DNA of 18,085 bases. Origin: an uncultured Calothrix sp. (GTDB taxonomy: Bacteria; Cyanobacteriota; Cyanobacteriia; Cyanobacteriales; Nostocaceae). Numbering within the stretch: the first letter of the stretch is position 1; each line of letters begins with the position of its first letter. Below are positions 1-7,376 of this stretch, piece by piece. The notes below the pieces were generated by a model. That model was given only the letters and a program-made list of their open reading frames with translations, made no database searches and had not been told where the DNA came from. The stretch covers positions 1 to 18,085 of the forward strand of contig CAKZYM010000189.1 of NCBI GenBank assembly GCA_937884685.1, read 5' to 3'. The translations under genes were made by a program, and so were the position numbers.

Positions 1-2
1 CT

Positions 3-25
3 AAAATACTTTTCGTGAGTATTTT
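3..25. repeat. AT-rich inverted repeat, possible terminator hairpin
   Basis: Two perfect 8-bp arms, AAAATACT (3-10) and AGTATTTT (18-25), surround a 7-base loop. The stem ends in a T-run, so it could be the 3' terminator of a gene that ends before the window, but the symmetry allows either strand and the T-run is part of the stem. No coding sequence adjoining it can be seen. Confidence 0.35.
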
Positions 26-277
26 GCATCATATAATAAGCTTCTATGCTTTTGATTTAAATAATATACGCTTCTAGTTTGAATAGTATTAGGGACATCC
101 AAAAATGAAATTACTCAATTCCTGGATCTAATACTACTATCAGATTTTTTCTCCCCCTACTCCCCTTACTTTACCTGCTAACCAAAGCGGATTAGATTAA
201 TTATTTTTTAATTTTAATCACGTCCCTTAGCGACCAAGATGGTTGCGCTACAAACAATATTTGAAAACTTATTTTAC

Positions 278-316
278 TACCCATCAGCTTACCCAGCACA
301 TTGATTTTGATGGGTA
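278..316 (+). terminator. Possible rho-independent-like hairpin
   Basis: Arms TACCCATCA (278-286) and TGATGGGTA (308-316) pair perfectly over 9 bp around a 21-base loop, followed by AATTTTT (317-323). The stem plus T-run fits a terminator reading on the + strand, though the loop is long and no gene is seen in the 277 bases before it. It could instead be the 3' end of a small RNA or an interspersed repeat. Confidence 0.3.
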
Positions 317-378
317 AATTTTTGTTCGTAGTTGTGATACTTTTACTAATCTATGCTCTCCACGGGAGACGCTGCGCG

Positions 379-446
379 TGTTCAGTTTGCTGAGCCATTA
401 GGGGGTTACGCTAACGAGAGAAAGAGAAACTATGCCCTACTGAACA
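379..446. repeat. Interspersed-repeat-like element with terminal inverted repeats
   Basis: TGTTCAGT (379-386) and ACTGAACA (439-446) form 8-bp inverted ends of a 68-bp block. Inside it, TAGGG (399-403) and CCCTA (435-439) are also complementary. Just upstream, TCTCC-ACG-GGAGA forms a small hairpin, and CGCTAACG occurs both inside the block and shortly after it. The GC-rich composition against an AT-rich spacer resembles the small dispersed repeats common in Nostocales genomes. Membership in a repeat family is inference, as no other copy is in the window. Confidence 0.3.
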
Positions 447-581
447 GTCTCGCTAACGTCTACAGCCCCTCTAGATGTCGGAATATGAAGCGCTGTAAAC
501 CGATTTTTCTCACAGAGTAGTAGTCGCGCAACTACAAACCCCTGATAATTAATGTGGTGGAGTACTACAGTCTTAAATTAG

Positions 582-594
582 TGCCAAATTGGCA
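582..594. promoter_or_regulatory. 13-bp palindrome, copy 1 (candidate operator)
   Basis: TGCCAAATTGGCA is a perfect 6-1-6 inverted repeat. An identical copy lies at 11249-11261 in another spacer of the same cluster, and the shared block extends to TASTGCCAAATTGGCA. A TATAAT box starts at 621, about 33 bases from the palindrome centre. This spacing resembles activator sites that replace the -35 box in cyanobacterial promoters. The cognate regulator is unknown, and the sequence does not match the NtcA consensus GTA-N8-TAC. Confidence 0.4.
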
Positions 595-620
595 TGACTC
601 AATTCACAAAAACTGTTAGA

Positions 621-626
621 TATAAT
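621..626 (+). promoter_or_regulatory. Candidate -10 box (TATAAT)
   Basis: A perfect TATAAT lies downstream of the 13-bp palindrome. No good -35 hexamer sits 17 bases upstream, so recognition would need an activator bound at the palindrome. If used, it would give a leader of about 670 nt before the 33-codon ORF, which is long. AT-rich DNA makes chance matches common. Confidence 0.25.
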
Positions 627-1301
627 GTAATGGTAAAAAAAACAGGTAAATCAGTTACAGTAAGTACTAATTTTATTTTGTCGTTGTTACTTACTTAATT
701 CTTTATTATGTTTTTGACAAGCGTATAATTTTCCGATGTCATCTATGAACCCTGAATAATACGCGTTTGCGTTTATAGGTTTATCTGATTCTGTCGCATA
801 ACTTTTTAGTTGTAAGCTGCGATGTGGAATTTTTGGGCAAACGAAGCATAGAGCATAAAGTTTGTTGTGGCTGTAAGTAATAGAAAGTTAAGATTACAGG
901 CTCAGTTTATTTTGTAAATCGTAAGATACTTTTTAAAATATATTTTGTGGTATAAAAGTTTGGTTTTTCTAAATTCTTATACGGCAGAATTAAATGATGA
1001 AAGGATTACTCCGAATATTTTATTTAAGATAGTTCGTGACTTTAGGTGTACTTTTAATATTTGTTCAAGGAAGTATTTAGCTTGTAAATAATCATGTGTA
1101 TTACTTAAGGGAGGGGTGTATCCGTAGCTGCTAAAGCTTGATGTGTAGGATAATTGACTAGACCCATTTTTATAAAGCAACTGTGCTGTTTGGGTAGATA
1201 TCAGTGCGATTATTAGTTCGGTAATATACATGGGTTGTTTGCATTGCCCAATTTTATCTTTATCTATTTGTTAAATCGTTGAACATGGATAAGGATTAGT
1301 T

Positions 1302-1403
1302 ATGCTGCTTGCAAATAATCTGATATTAGCTGTATTACTGTCCAAAAGCTCTGATGATTATATCCAGGGGTATGCTTGTGGCAAATTTCCCAGGAGTTTT
1401 TAG
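1302..1403 (+). CDS. Putative 33-aa leader peptide ORF coupled to the dehydratase
   Basis: This small open frame starts with ATG at 1302 behind an AAGGA (1291-1295) with ideal 6-base spacing. It ends at the TAG of 1401-1403, directly touching the ATG of the next gene (TAGATG). The peptide has a hydrophobic first half (MLLANNLILAVLLS) and a short polar tail with one Cys. I recognise no family. The abutting stop and start suggest translational coupling or a regulatory leader, because the AGGAG of the next gene lies inside this frame. A chance ORF of this length is entirely possible in this DNA, so the evidence is only the ribosome binding site and the junction. Confidence 0.35.
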   Translation: MLLANNLILAVLLSKSSDDYIQGYACGKFPRSF

Positions 1404-3470
1404 ATGAACGGTTTATTCATGGTTTCTCATTGGTTGCTCGATAAATCGACAAAAGTTTTACTAAGAAATTTATTGAAGCTGAGGAACCGTCATTTATTTA
1501 TATTTGATATTGTTGTTTTTGCCATCACACCTTTTTTAGCACTGATAGTGCGTTTGGATGGTGATTTAGCTATTCAACCATACTTATCTGATTTAATTAC
1601 GGCAACATTACTTTTTGTAGTGGTTAAAATCGGGGTGTTTTATAGTCTCGGTTTTTATCGTCGCTATTGGAGATATGCGGGTGTCGAGGAGTTGACATAT
1701 GTAGCTATGTTGATTACGGCCGGGATAGTAATCCAAACTCTGTTGTTTGATGTTATTGATTTCACTTTACCCTGGGCTGTAGACACAATACCACAGTCGC
1801 TACCATTTATTGACGGATTACTTTCATGTATTTTCATTGGTGCATTACGTTTTAGCGTTCGGGTCGTTGAGAGAAGTAAAAATTCGCGTATTGCATTTAG
1901 CCCTTTCATCCATAATCATAACCATAAAGAGCGGGTACTCATAGTTGGTGCAGGAAGTGCTGGAGTAAGTCTCGTTGAGGAAATGCAGAAGAATTATCAT
2001 TTGGGTTTCCGCGCTGTTGGGTTTATTGACGACGATAGAACCAAGTTAAATGCACGCATTCGAGGTATTCAGGTATTTGGCGATCGCCATTCGATTCCCT
2101 ATATTTTAGAACCTTTAAATGTAGATAAAGTAATTATTGCCATGCCTTCAGTAGCAGGGGAAGTAATTCGGGAAATCGTTGATATCTGTAAGACTAGCGG
2201 AATACAAACCTGTACCTTACCGGGAATAAACGAGATTCTTAACGGAAAAGTAAGCTTAAACAGTATCCGAGATGTCAGGATTGAAGATTTGCTTAGACGT
2301 GAACCAGTACAGACAGAGATTGAACGAGTAGCTGAATTTATCAATGGAAAGAGAATATTGATAACGGGTGCGGGTGGTTCGATTGGAAGCGAACTTTGTC
2401 GTCAAATTTGTTCTTGTCATCCCAAAGAAATAATGTTGGTGGGACATGGTGAAAATTCTGTTTTTACCATCCAACAAGAATTGAATCAGCTAGTCCAAAT
2501 CTTGAAACAAGAAACTAGAAGTAGCGGACATGCAACAAAAATTCATGGATTTATAGCCGATATCCGATTTAAGGATAGACTCAGACACGCTTTTGATAAA
2601 TTCCAACCAGATGTCGTCTTCCATGCAGCTGCACACAAGCACGTTCCCTTGATGGAAATGAATTCCCCAGAAGCAATCACTAACAACGTGATTGGTACAA
2701 AGAACTTGGTAGATGAAGCATTGCGATGCAAAGTCAAACATTTCGTGATGATTTCCACCGATAAAGCCGTTAACCCAACCAATATCATGGGTGCCAGTAA
2801 GAGAGTTGCTGAAATGTTAGTACTCCAAGCAGCCAAACAGAAGGGGAAATCTTATGTAGCAGTACGTTTTGGGAACGTTTTGGGTAGTAGGGGCAGCGTC
2901 GTTCCGACCTTTAAAAAGCAGATTGCTGCGGGTGGCCCAATAACAGTAACTCATCCAGATATCTGTCGTTACTTCATGACCATACCCGAAGCAGTACAGC
3001 TAGTTTTACAAGCAGCAGTTTTGGGTAGAGGTGGCGAAGTACTGATGCTCAACATGGGTGAACCTGTAAAAATTGTCGATTTAGCCTCAGAGTTGATTAG
3101 ACTTTCTGGTTACAGAGTCAATAAAGACATAGATATAGTTTTTACAGGCTTACGACCGGGAGAGAAATTGTTTGAAGAACTATTTATAGAAGGAGAAGAA
3201 TACGACCCAACGGAACATGAAAAGCTGTTTATGGTGAAAAATTCGAGTCGGATTATACCCAAAAGTCTTAATGTCTCAGTAGACGCGCTTTGTCAGGCTG
3301 CTGATAAAAATGATACTAATTCTATCAAGTTTTTGTTAGAGCAATTGGTACCGGGATATAAGCCTAAGTATTTGGATGAATTAGGTCAGAAAGAAGATTT
3401 AATGAATAAGGAATTTAGTAATACTTCGGATGGTAAGATATTGAAAAAAATCGAACCAAAAAGAACTTAA
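1404..3470 (+). CDS. Membrane-anchored nucleoside-diphosphate-sugar 4,6-dehydratase (CapD/PglF/WbpM type)
   Basis: Predicted inner-membrane enzyme that removes water from a UDP-HexNAc, probably UDP-GlcNAc, to make a 4-keto-6-deoxy sugar. This is the usual first step toward amino-dideoxy sugars such as bacillosamine. The N-terminus has about four membrane segments (roughly 31-50, 63-82, 101-118, 134-150). A CoA-binding-like Rossmann domain follows, with GAGSAG at 182-187. The C-terminal half is the Polysacc_synt_2 (SDR) domain with TGAGGSIGS at 321-329, HAAAHKHVPLME near 407, and S451/T452, M462 and K466. The methionine in place of the usual SDR tyrosine (MxxxK) is typical of the large FlaA1/WbpM/PglF group. 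Its length of 688 aa fits that group. The start is fixed by AGGAG at 1392-1396 and an in-frame TAG just before the ATG. It leads the polysaccharide cluster. Family assignment is firm; the exact substrate is inferred. Confidence 0.93.
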   Translation: MNGLFMVSHWLLDKSTKVLLRNLLKLRNRHLFIFDIVVFAITPFLALIVRLDGDLAIQPYLSDLITATLLFVVVKIGVFYSLGFYRRYWRYAGVEELTYVAMLITAGIVIQTLLFDVIDFTLPWAVDTIPQSLPFIDGLLSCIFIGALRFSVRVVERSKNSRIAFSPFIHNHNHKERVLIVGAGSAGVSLVEEMQKNYHLGFRAVGFIDDDRTKLNARIRGIQVFGDRHSIPYILEPLNVDKVIIAMPSVAGEVIREIVDICKTSGIQTCTLPGINEILNGKVSLNSIRDVRIEDLLRREPVQTEIERVAEFINGKRILITGAGGSIGSELCRQICSCHPKEIMLVGHGENSVFTIQQELNQLVQILKQETRSSGHATKIHGFIADIRFKDRLRHAFDKFQPDVVFHAAAHKHVPLMEMNSPEAITNNVIGTKNLVDEALRCKVKHFVMISTDKAVNPTNIMGASKRVAEMLVLQAAKQKGKSYVAVRFGNVLGSRGSVVPTFKKQIAAGGPITVTHPDICRYFMTIPEAVQLVLQAAVLGRGGEVLMLNMGEPVKIVDLASELIRLSGYRVNKDIDIVFTGLRPGEKLFEELFIEGEEYDPTEHEKLFMVKNSSRIIPKSLNVSVDALCQAADKNDTNSIKFLLEQLVPGYKPKYLDELGQKEDLMNKEFSNTSDGKILKKIEPKRT
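2080..2087. repeat. HIP1 octamer (GCGATCGC)
   Basis: The highly iterated palindrome of cyanobacterial genomes occurs here within GGCGATCGCC, inside the dehydratase gene. It supports a cyanobacterial origin. I saw only this one copy, so density is low across the cluster. Confidence 0.8.
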
Positions 3471-3518
3471 TGGTCTCAAAGAATTTGTCAAAAATCAATA
3501 GAATAAAAGCAAATTAAA

Positions 3519-4790
3519 ATGCAAAAAAGTAAGCCATTAAGTTTACGTCGTAATTTTTCCTGGACATTCATTGGTAATGCTATATATGCAGCTTGTCAAT
3601 GGGGAATGCTAATAGTATTAGCGAAACTAGGCAGCCCTGAGATGGTAGGACAATTTACTTTGGGTTTGGCTGTAACAGCACCCATAGTAATGTTAACTAA
3701 TCTACAACTCGATATTGTTCAAGCAACAGATGCTAAACAAGAGTATGCTTTTAGCGATTATCTAGGGTTGAGGTTAATTGGAACGACGATAGCATTAGTG
3801 GTCATTGCGATTGTCACTTTGTGGACTGGATATAGCTTACAAACGTCGCTAGTAATTTTGCTGGTTGGTTTGGCAAAAGCATTTGAGTCGGTTAGCGATA
3901 TATTCCACGGTTTAATCCAACAACACGAAAGAATGGATAGGATTGCTATTTCTTTAATGATTAAAGGTCCTTTATCTTTGTTGTTGTTGGGTTTAGGAGT
4001 ATTTCTATCTGGAAGTGTAGTTTGGGGAGTGGCTGGATTAGTTATTGCTTGGGCTGTGGTTCTGGTTGCTTGCGATATACGTAACGGTACATTGATATTA
4101 AATCGAGTACCTAAAATTCGTCTAAACTGGAAAACTCTTATCAGCTTAATGTGGCTGTCTTTACCTTTAGGGCTTGTAAAAATGCTGCTTTCCCTAAATA
4201 GCAATATTCCCCGTTACTTTATCGAAGAGTATTTAGGTGAGAGAGAATTAGGAATTTTTGCAGCCTTAGCTTACTTAATGGTGGCAGGAAATATGGTGAT
4301 TTTCGCTTTGGGTGAATCTGCCAGTCCTAGATTAGCGAAATATTACTCAGCTCGAAACCTACCTGCCTTCCGTGGCTTATTAATAAAATTAGTCGGACTT
4401 GCAGCTTTGATAGGTGGTATGGCAATCATAGTTGCCCAATTTGCTGGAAGAGAACTTTTAACTATTTTATACCGACCGGAATATGGATTACATCAAGATT
4501 TATTCGTGTTATTAATGGTCGCTGGTGCAATCAGCTATATGTCGTCTTTTCTAGGGTATGGAATGACTGCAGCCAGATACTTTCGAGTACAAACCCCTTT
4601 GTTTGTGATAGTTACAGCAATCTCAGCCATAGCTTGCTTATGGTTACTGCCTACACAAGGATTAATTGGGGCCGCGAAAGCCTTAATGGTTGCTGCAATT
4701 ATGCAAGCTATATTTAGTTTGGGAGTAATTATCCATGCATTATACAAACTTAAAAGAATCAACATCGAGAATAGGACAGAAATTAACTAA
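3519..4790 (+). CDS. Wzx-like lipid-linked oligosaccharide flippase (MOP superfamily)
   Basis: Polytopic inner-membrane protein predicted to move undecaprenyl-diphosphate-linked repeat units from the cytoplasmic to the periplasmic face. The 423-aa sequence is almost wholly hydrophobic, with about 12 membrane segments. It opens with the RRNFSWTFIGNAIYAACQWG-type first helix seen in Polysacc_synt/Wzx proteins. Later features are RYFIEEYLGERELGIFAAL around 228-246 and the LYRPEY element near 318-323, both familiar in this family. Sequence identity between Wzx proteins is low, so the substrate cannot be read from it. It lies 48 bp after the dehydratase without a clear Shine-Dalgarno sequence, and its 3' end overlaps the next gene by 56 bp. 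The neighbouring polymerase and glycosyltransferases fit a Wzx/Wzy pathway. Confidence 0.85.
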   Translation: MQKSKPLSLRRNFSWTFIGNAIYAACQWGMLIVLAKLGSPEMVGQFTLGLAVTAPIVMLTNLQLDIVQATDAKQEYAFSDYLGLRLIGTTIALVVIAIVTLWTGYSLQTSLVILLVGLAKAFESVSDIFHGLIQQHERMDRIAISLMIKGPLSLLLLGLGVFLSGSVVWGVAGLVIAWAVVLVACDIRNGTLILNRVPKIRLNWKTLISLMWLSLPLGLVKMLLSLNSNIPRYFIEEYLGERELGIFAALAYLMVAGNMVIFALGESASPRLAKYYSARNLPAFRGLLIKLVGLAALIGGMAIIVAQFAGRELLTILYRPEYGLHQDLFVLLMVAGAISYMSSFLGYGMTAARYFRVQTPLFVIVTAISAIACLWLLPTQGLIGAAKALMVAAIMQAIFSLGVIIHALYKLKRINIENRTEIN

Positions 4791-5946
4791 GCAGCGTCCT
4801 ATACGTATTTTGCATGTAGTTGGAGGAATGGTAAGGGCTGGGACTGAAACTTGGTTAATGCATATTCTACGGAATATAGACCGGGATGCTTTCCATATGG
4901 ATTTCTTAGTTCATACAAATGAAGAATGTGCTTATGATGGAGAAATTCGCTCTTATAATAGTAAAGTTATTCCTTGTTTAAACTCATCTCAACCTTGGTT
5001 ATACGCTCGAAATTTTCAAGCAATTTTAAATGATAATGAACCTTACGATATCATTCATTCTCACGTGCATCACTTTAGCGGTTTTGTGTTGTGGTTGGCC
5101 AAGCGTGCTGGTATACCTGTAAGAATTGCTCATAGTCATTTAGATTCCTCTATAGTTGAATCTAACTCTGGATTGAAGCGACGTTTATATTTTATTTTGA
5201 CGAAAGCATTGATTGCTCAATATGCCACCCTAGGTTTAGCAGCTAGCAACAAAGCTAGAAAAGACTTATTTTATCAAACTCAAGCCAACGAACAACGTTG
5301 GCAGTTGCTTTCATGTGGGGTGAACCTAGATTCATTTAAAAATAAAATTGATGGGTCTGACATCCGTGCGGAATTGGGTATACCTTCAGATGCTTTTGTA
5401 ATTGGTCATGTGGGTAGATTTCATCCACAGAAAAATCATCAATTTATTATAGATATTGCAGCTGAGGTTGCTAAACGAGAACCAAAAATGCGCCTGTTAC
5501 TGGTTGGAGAGGGTGATTTAGTTTCAGAAGTTCAACAGCAAGTAACACTAAAAGGGCTGAGTAAAAAAGTTATTTTTGCAGGTTCTCGCTCCGATGTATC
5601 CTTATTAATGATGGAAGCGATAGATATGTTTCTATTTCCATCGCTTTATGAAGGACTCGGCTTAGTTTTAATTGAAGCCCAAGCAGCAGGTGTTCGGTGT
5701 ATTTTATCGGATGCTGTTCCTCCTGAAGCAGATGTAGTCAAACAATTGATGCAAAGAATGTCTTTATCGCAGCCTGCTGATGACTGGGCTGAATTGATTT
5801 TGGCTCTAAGAGATAAAATAGCAAAGATAAGCTCAACAGAAGCACTCGAATGTGTAGAGCGAAGCCCATTTAATATTATAAATAGTTTAGAAAGTTTGAA
5901 AAATATATATGTAGAAAATCTCAAAATATATGCCAATAAAATATAA
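4735..5946 (+). CDS. GT4-family glycosyltransferase (EpsF-like)
   Basis: Predicted retaining GT-B glycosyltransferase that adds a sugar to the lipid-linked repeat unit on the cytoplasmic side of the membrane. The N-terminal domain begins with RILHVVGGMVRAGTETWLMH (about 24-43), the acceptor-side signature of EpsF-like GT4 enzymes, followed by HSHVHHFSG near 108. The nucleotide-sugar domain has GHVGRFHPQKNH (224-235), LLVGEGD (255-261) and the E-x7-E element E306...E314 with SLYEGLG. No other start codon lies between the ATG at 4735 and the conserved fold, so the 56-bp overlap with the flippase is probably real. GGGAG at 4721-4725 serves as its ribosome binding site inside the flippase gene. 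It overlaps the next gene by 17 bp, indicating a tight operon. Donor and acceptor are unknown. Confidence 0.9.
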   Translation: MHYTNLKESTSRIGQKLTKQRPIRILHVVGGMVRAGTETWLMHILRNIDRDAFHMDFLVHTNEECAYDGEIRSYNSKVIPCLNSSQPWLYARNFQAILNDNEPYDIIHSHVHHFSGFVLWLAKRAGIPVRIAHSHLDSSIVESNSGLKRRLYFILTKALIAQYATLGLAASNKARKDLFYQTQANEQRWQLLSCGVNLDSFKNKIDGSDIRAELGIPSDAFVIGHVGRFHPQKNHQFIIDIAAEVAKREPKMRLLLVGEGDLVSEVQQQVTLKGLSKKVIFAGSRSDVSLLMMEAIDMFLFPSLYEGLGLVLIEAQAAGVRCILSDAVPPEADVVKQLMQRMSLSQPADDWAELILALRDKIAKISSTEALECVERSPFNIINSLESLKNIYVENLKIYANKI

Positions 5947-7258
5947 GAAAACTAGTCAATCAAATAGTACCGAACACTCAAATCTAAAAGTGAAGCGTAC
6001 TTCATGGTTGTTTTTTGCCTTATGTTGTTATTTGTTTTCCCAAGCTTATACAATTCCAATTGCTGCTGTTGGTCCTTCATGGGCAATTTGGCCTTGCCTT
6101 TCCGATTTAGCAATAGGTTTAATTGTACTCAGCTTCTTGTTTTGTAAAAGTTATAGCGTACCAGCATCGAATCCTAATAGACAAATATTTTTGTTGCTTA
6201 TATTTGTTTTTTTGGGAGCAATGCTGTCATATGTATATTATCTAAATTTTCTTCTGGATTGGAATTCAAACGGAGTTAAAATTGGAATTTTTCAACTGTA
6301 TCGTTTAGTAGAATTTACTTTACTTTTTTGGATTACAACAAAGATACCTTTAACTCCAGAACGTATCAAAACAATGAGCCGTATTGTTGATACAGTTTTG
6401 ATACTAGTATGTATAGGAATATTTTTAACCTATTTTCGGATAGTAGCTTTGTCCGCAGTTACTGCCCATTTACCACCAGTTGGTGCTTGGATATTTTACG
6501 AAGGTTATGGACGTACTGGGGCTGGAAAAGGTTTAGGTTTTGTCGGCTACAATCACGCTTATACAGCGGCTCAAGTTACTTTACTCTTGGGTCTAAGAAT
6601 ACATTTATCACTAAATCAAAAAAATACTTTAGTAAATAATCTATTTGCTGTAATGTCTGTGATTGCTGCATTTCTAAGCGAGTCGCGCTCTGGTCTTGGA
6701 GCAATATTAGTTTATATAATTATATATTGGTCTTATGACTTAAAATATTTATTCAAATTATCTTACATATCGCTTTTTTTATTTTCTATTACTTCAGTAA
6801 TTGGACTACAGGCTTCCCTATTAGAATCTGAAGATAATAAGGTTTTGCAACGTCAAAAAACATTATTTGAAGCAGGTAATAAAAATAACTTAAGCGGAAG
6901 AGATGAAATCTGGATGCAGCGAATTGATTACCTGTACGAACAACCATCAAGATGGATTCATGGGGCAGGTTTTGGAGCCGCGGCAGATTCAGGTGATAAT
7001 GCACATATGCTCCCGCTTCATATTATCTTAGAAACAGGAATAGTGGGTTTATTAATGTTCTTCTTATTGTTTTCAAATATACTCAAGTGTTTGTATCAAA
7101 ATGAAAGTGGAACTAAACCAGTTTTTTGGGTAACGGTTTGCTTATTAATTGGTTCAATATCTCAAGAAACCTTTTATCCCGTCGCAGCATTAGGTCATTT
7201 CCTAGGATTTTACTTAAGTTCTGTTGCTATCGTACTGCGAAAAGAAATTATTATGTAA
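5930..7258 (+). CDS. O-antigen ligase/polymerase family membrane protein (Wzy-like)
   Basis: Predicted polytopic inner-membrane protein that polymerises, or ligates, flipped lipid-linked repeat units at the periplasmic face. The 442 aa contain about ten membrane segments and a Wzy_C-type signature. This comprises FLSESRSGLGAILVY (about 248-262), then a large external loop with SGRDEIW (322-328), GAGFG (345-349) and NAHML (357-361), followed by ETGIVGLL. The arginines and the late-loop histidine are the residues usually associated with catalysis in this superfamily. A polymerase role is preferred over a ligase because the gene sits between a Wzx-like flippase and glycosyltransferases. The ATG overlaps the previous gene by 17 bp and no later Met precedes the first helices, so the start is forced. 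Sequence alone does not separate polymerase from ligase. Confidence 0.83.
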   Translation: MPIKYKKTSQSNSTEHSNLKVKRTSWLFFALCCYLFSQAYTIPIAAVGPSWAIWPCLSDLAIGLIVLSFLFCKSYSVPASNPNRQIFLLLIFVFLGAMLSYVYYLNFLLDWNSNGVKIGIFQLYRLVEFTLLFWITTKIPLTPERIKTMSRIVDTVLILVCIGIFLTYFRIVALSAVTAHLPPVGAWIFYEGYGRTGAGKGLGFVGYNHAYTAAQVTLLLGLRIHLSLNQKNTLVNNLFAVMSVIAAFLSESRSGLGAILVYIIIYWSYDLKYLFKLSYISLFLFSITSVIGLQASLLESEDNKVLQRQKTLFEAGNKNNLSGRDEIWMQRIDYLYEQPSRWIHGAGFGAAADSGDNAHMLPLHIILETGIVGLLMFFLLFSNILKCLYQNESGTKPVFWVTVCLLIGSISQETFYPVAALGHFLGFYLSSVAIVLRKEIIM

Positions 7259-7376
7259 TTTGGAACTAATTTTACTTTAAAATATCTCTAAATCCATTAC
7301 TTGAGTTTGCTTGATTAGATGCAAAGTAAATTAAAGTAATTGTACCATTTGGGAACCTATCTAAAGGAATAAATTG

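Larger units (their letters stand above)
26..1301. other. Long gene-free spacer upstream of the polysaccharide cluster
   Basis: I find no convincing protein or tRNA/rRNA gene in this 1.28-kb stretch on either strand. It is AT-rich, with a GC-richer island at about 355-540 that carries inverted and direct repeat fragments such as CGCTAACG, seen twice. It also holds a 9-bp inverted repeat at 278-316, a 13-bp palindrome at 582-594 and TATAAT-like boxes near 621 and 724. A minus-strand ORF of 84 codons (977-1231) lacks a ribosome binding site and has a low-complexity composition, so I do not call it. The stretch most likely contains the cluster promoter and a long 5' leader; an unannotated small RNA is possible but cannot be shown. 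Confidence 0.6.

Noticed and set aside
714..729. TTGACA and TATAAT as one sigma-70 promoter
   Set aside because: The two boxes are separated by only 4 bases instead of about 17, so they cannot act together.
977..1231. Minus-strand frame of 84 codons upstream of the cluster
   Set aside because: No ribosome binding site, Ser/Tyr/Leu-rich low-complexity product, no recognisable domain, AT-rich spacer where such frames arise by chance.
3758..4204. Minus-strand frame of 148 codons within the flippase gene
   Set aside because: Antisense shadow of a conserved membrane protein; Thr/Pro/Asn-rich product typical of reversed hydrophobic coding.
7272..7339. 9-bp inverted repeat TTACTTTAA / TTAAAGTAA in the spacer before the glycosidase-like gene
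   Set aside because: Arms are 50 bases apart, purely AT-rich and of low complexity; likely chance.
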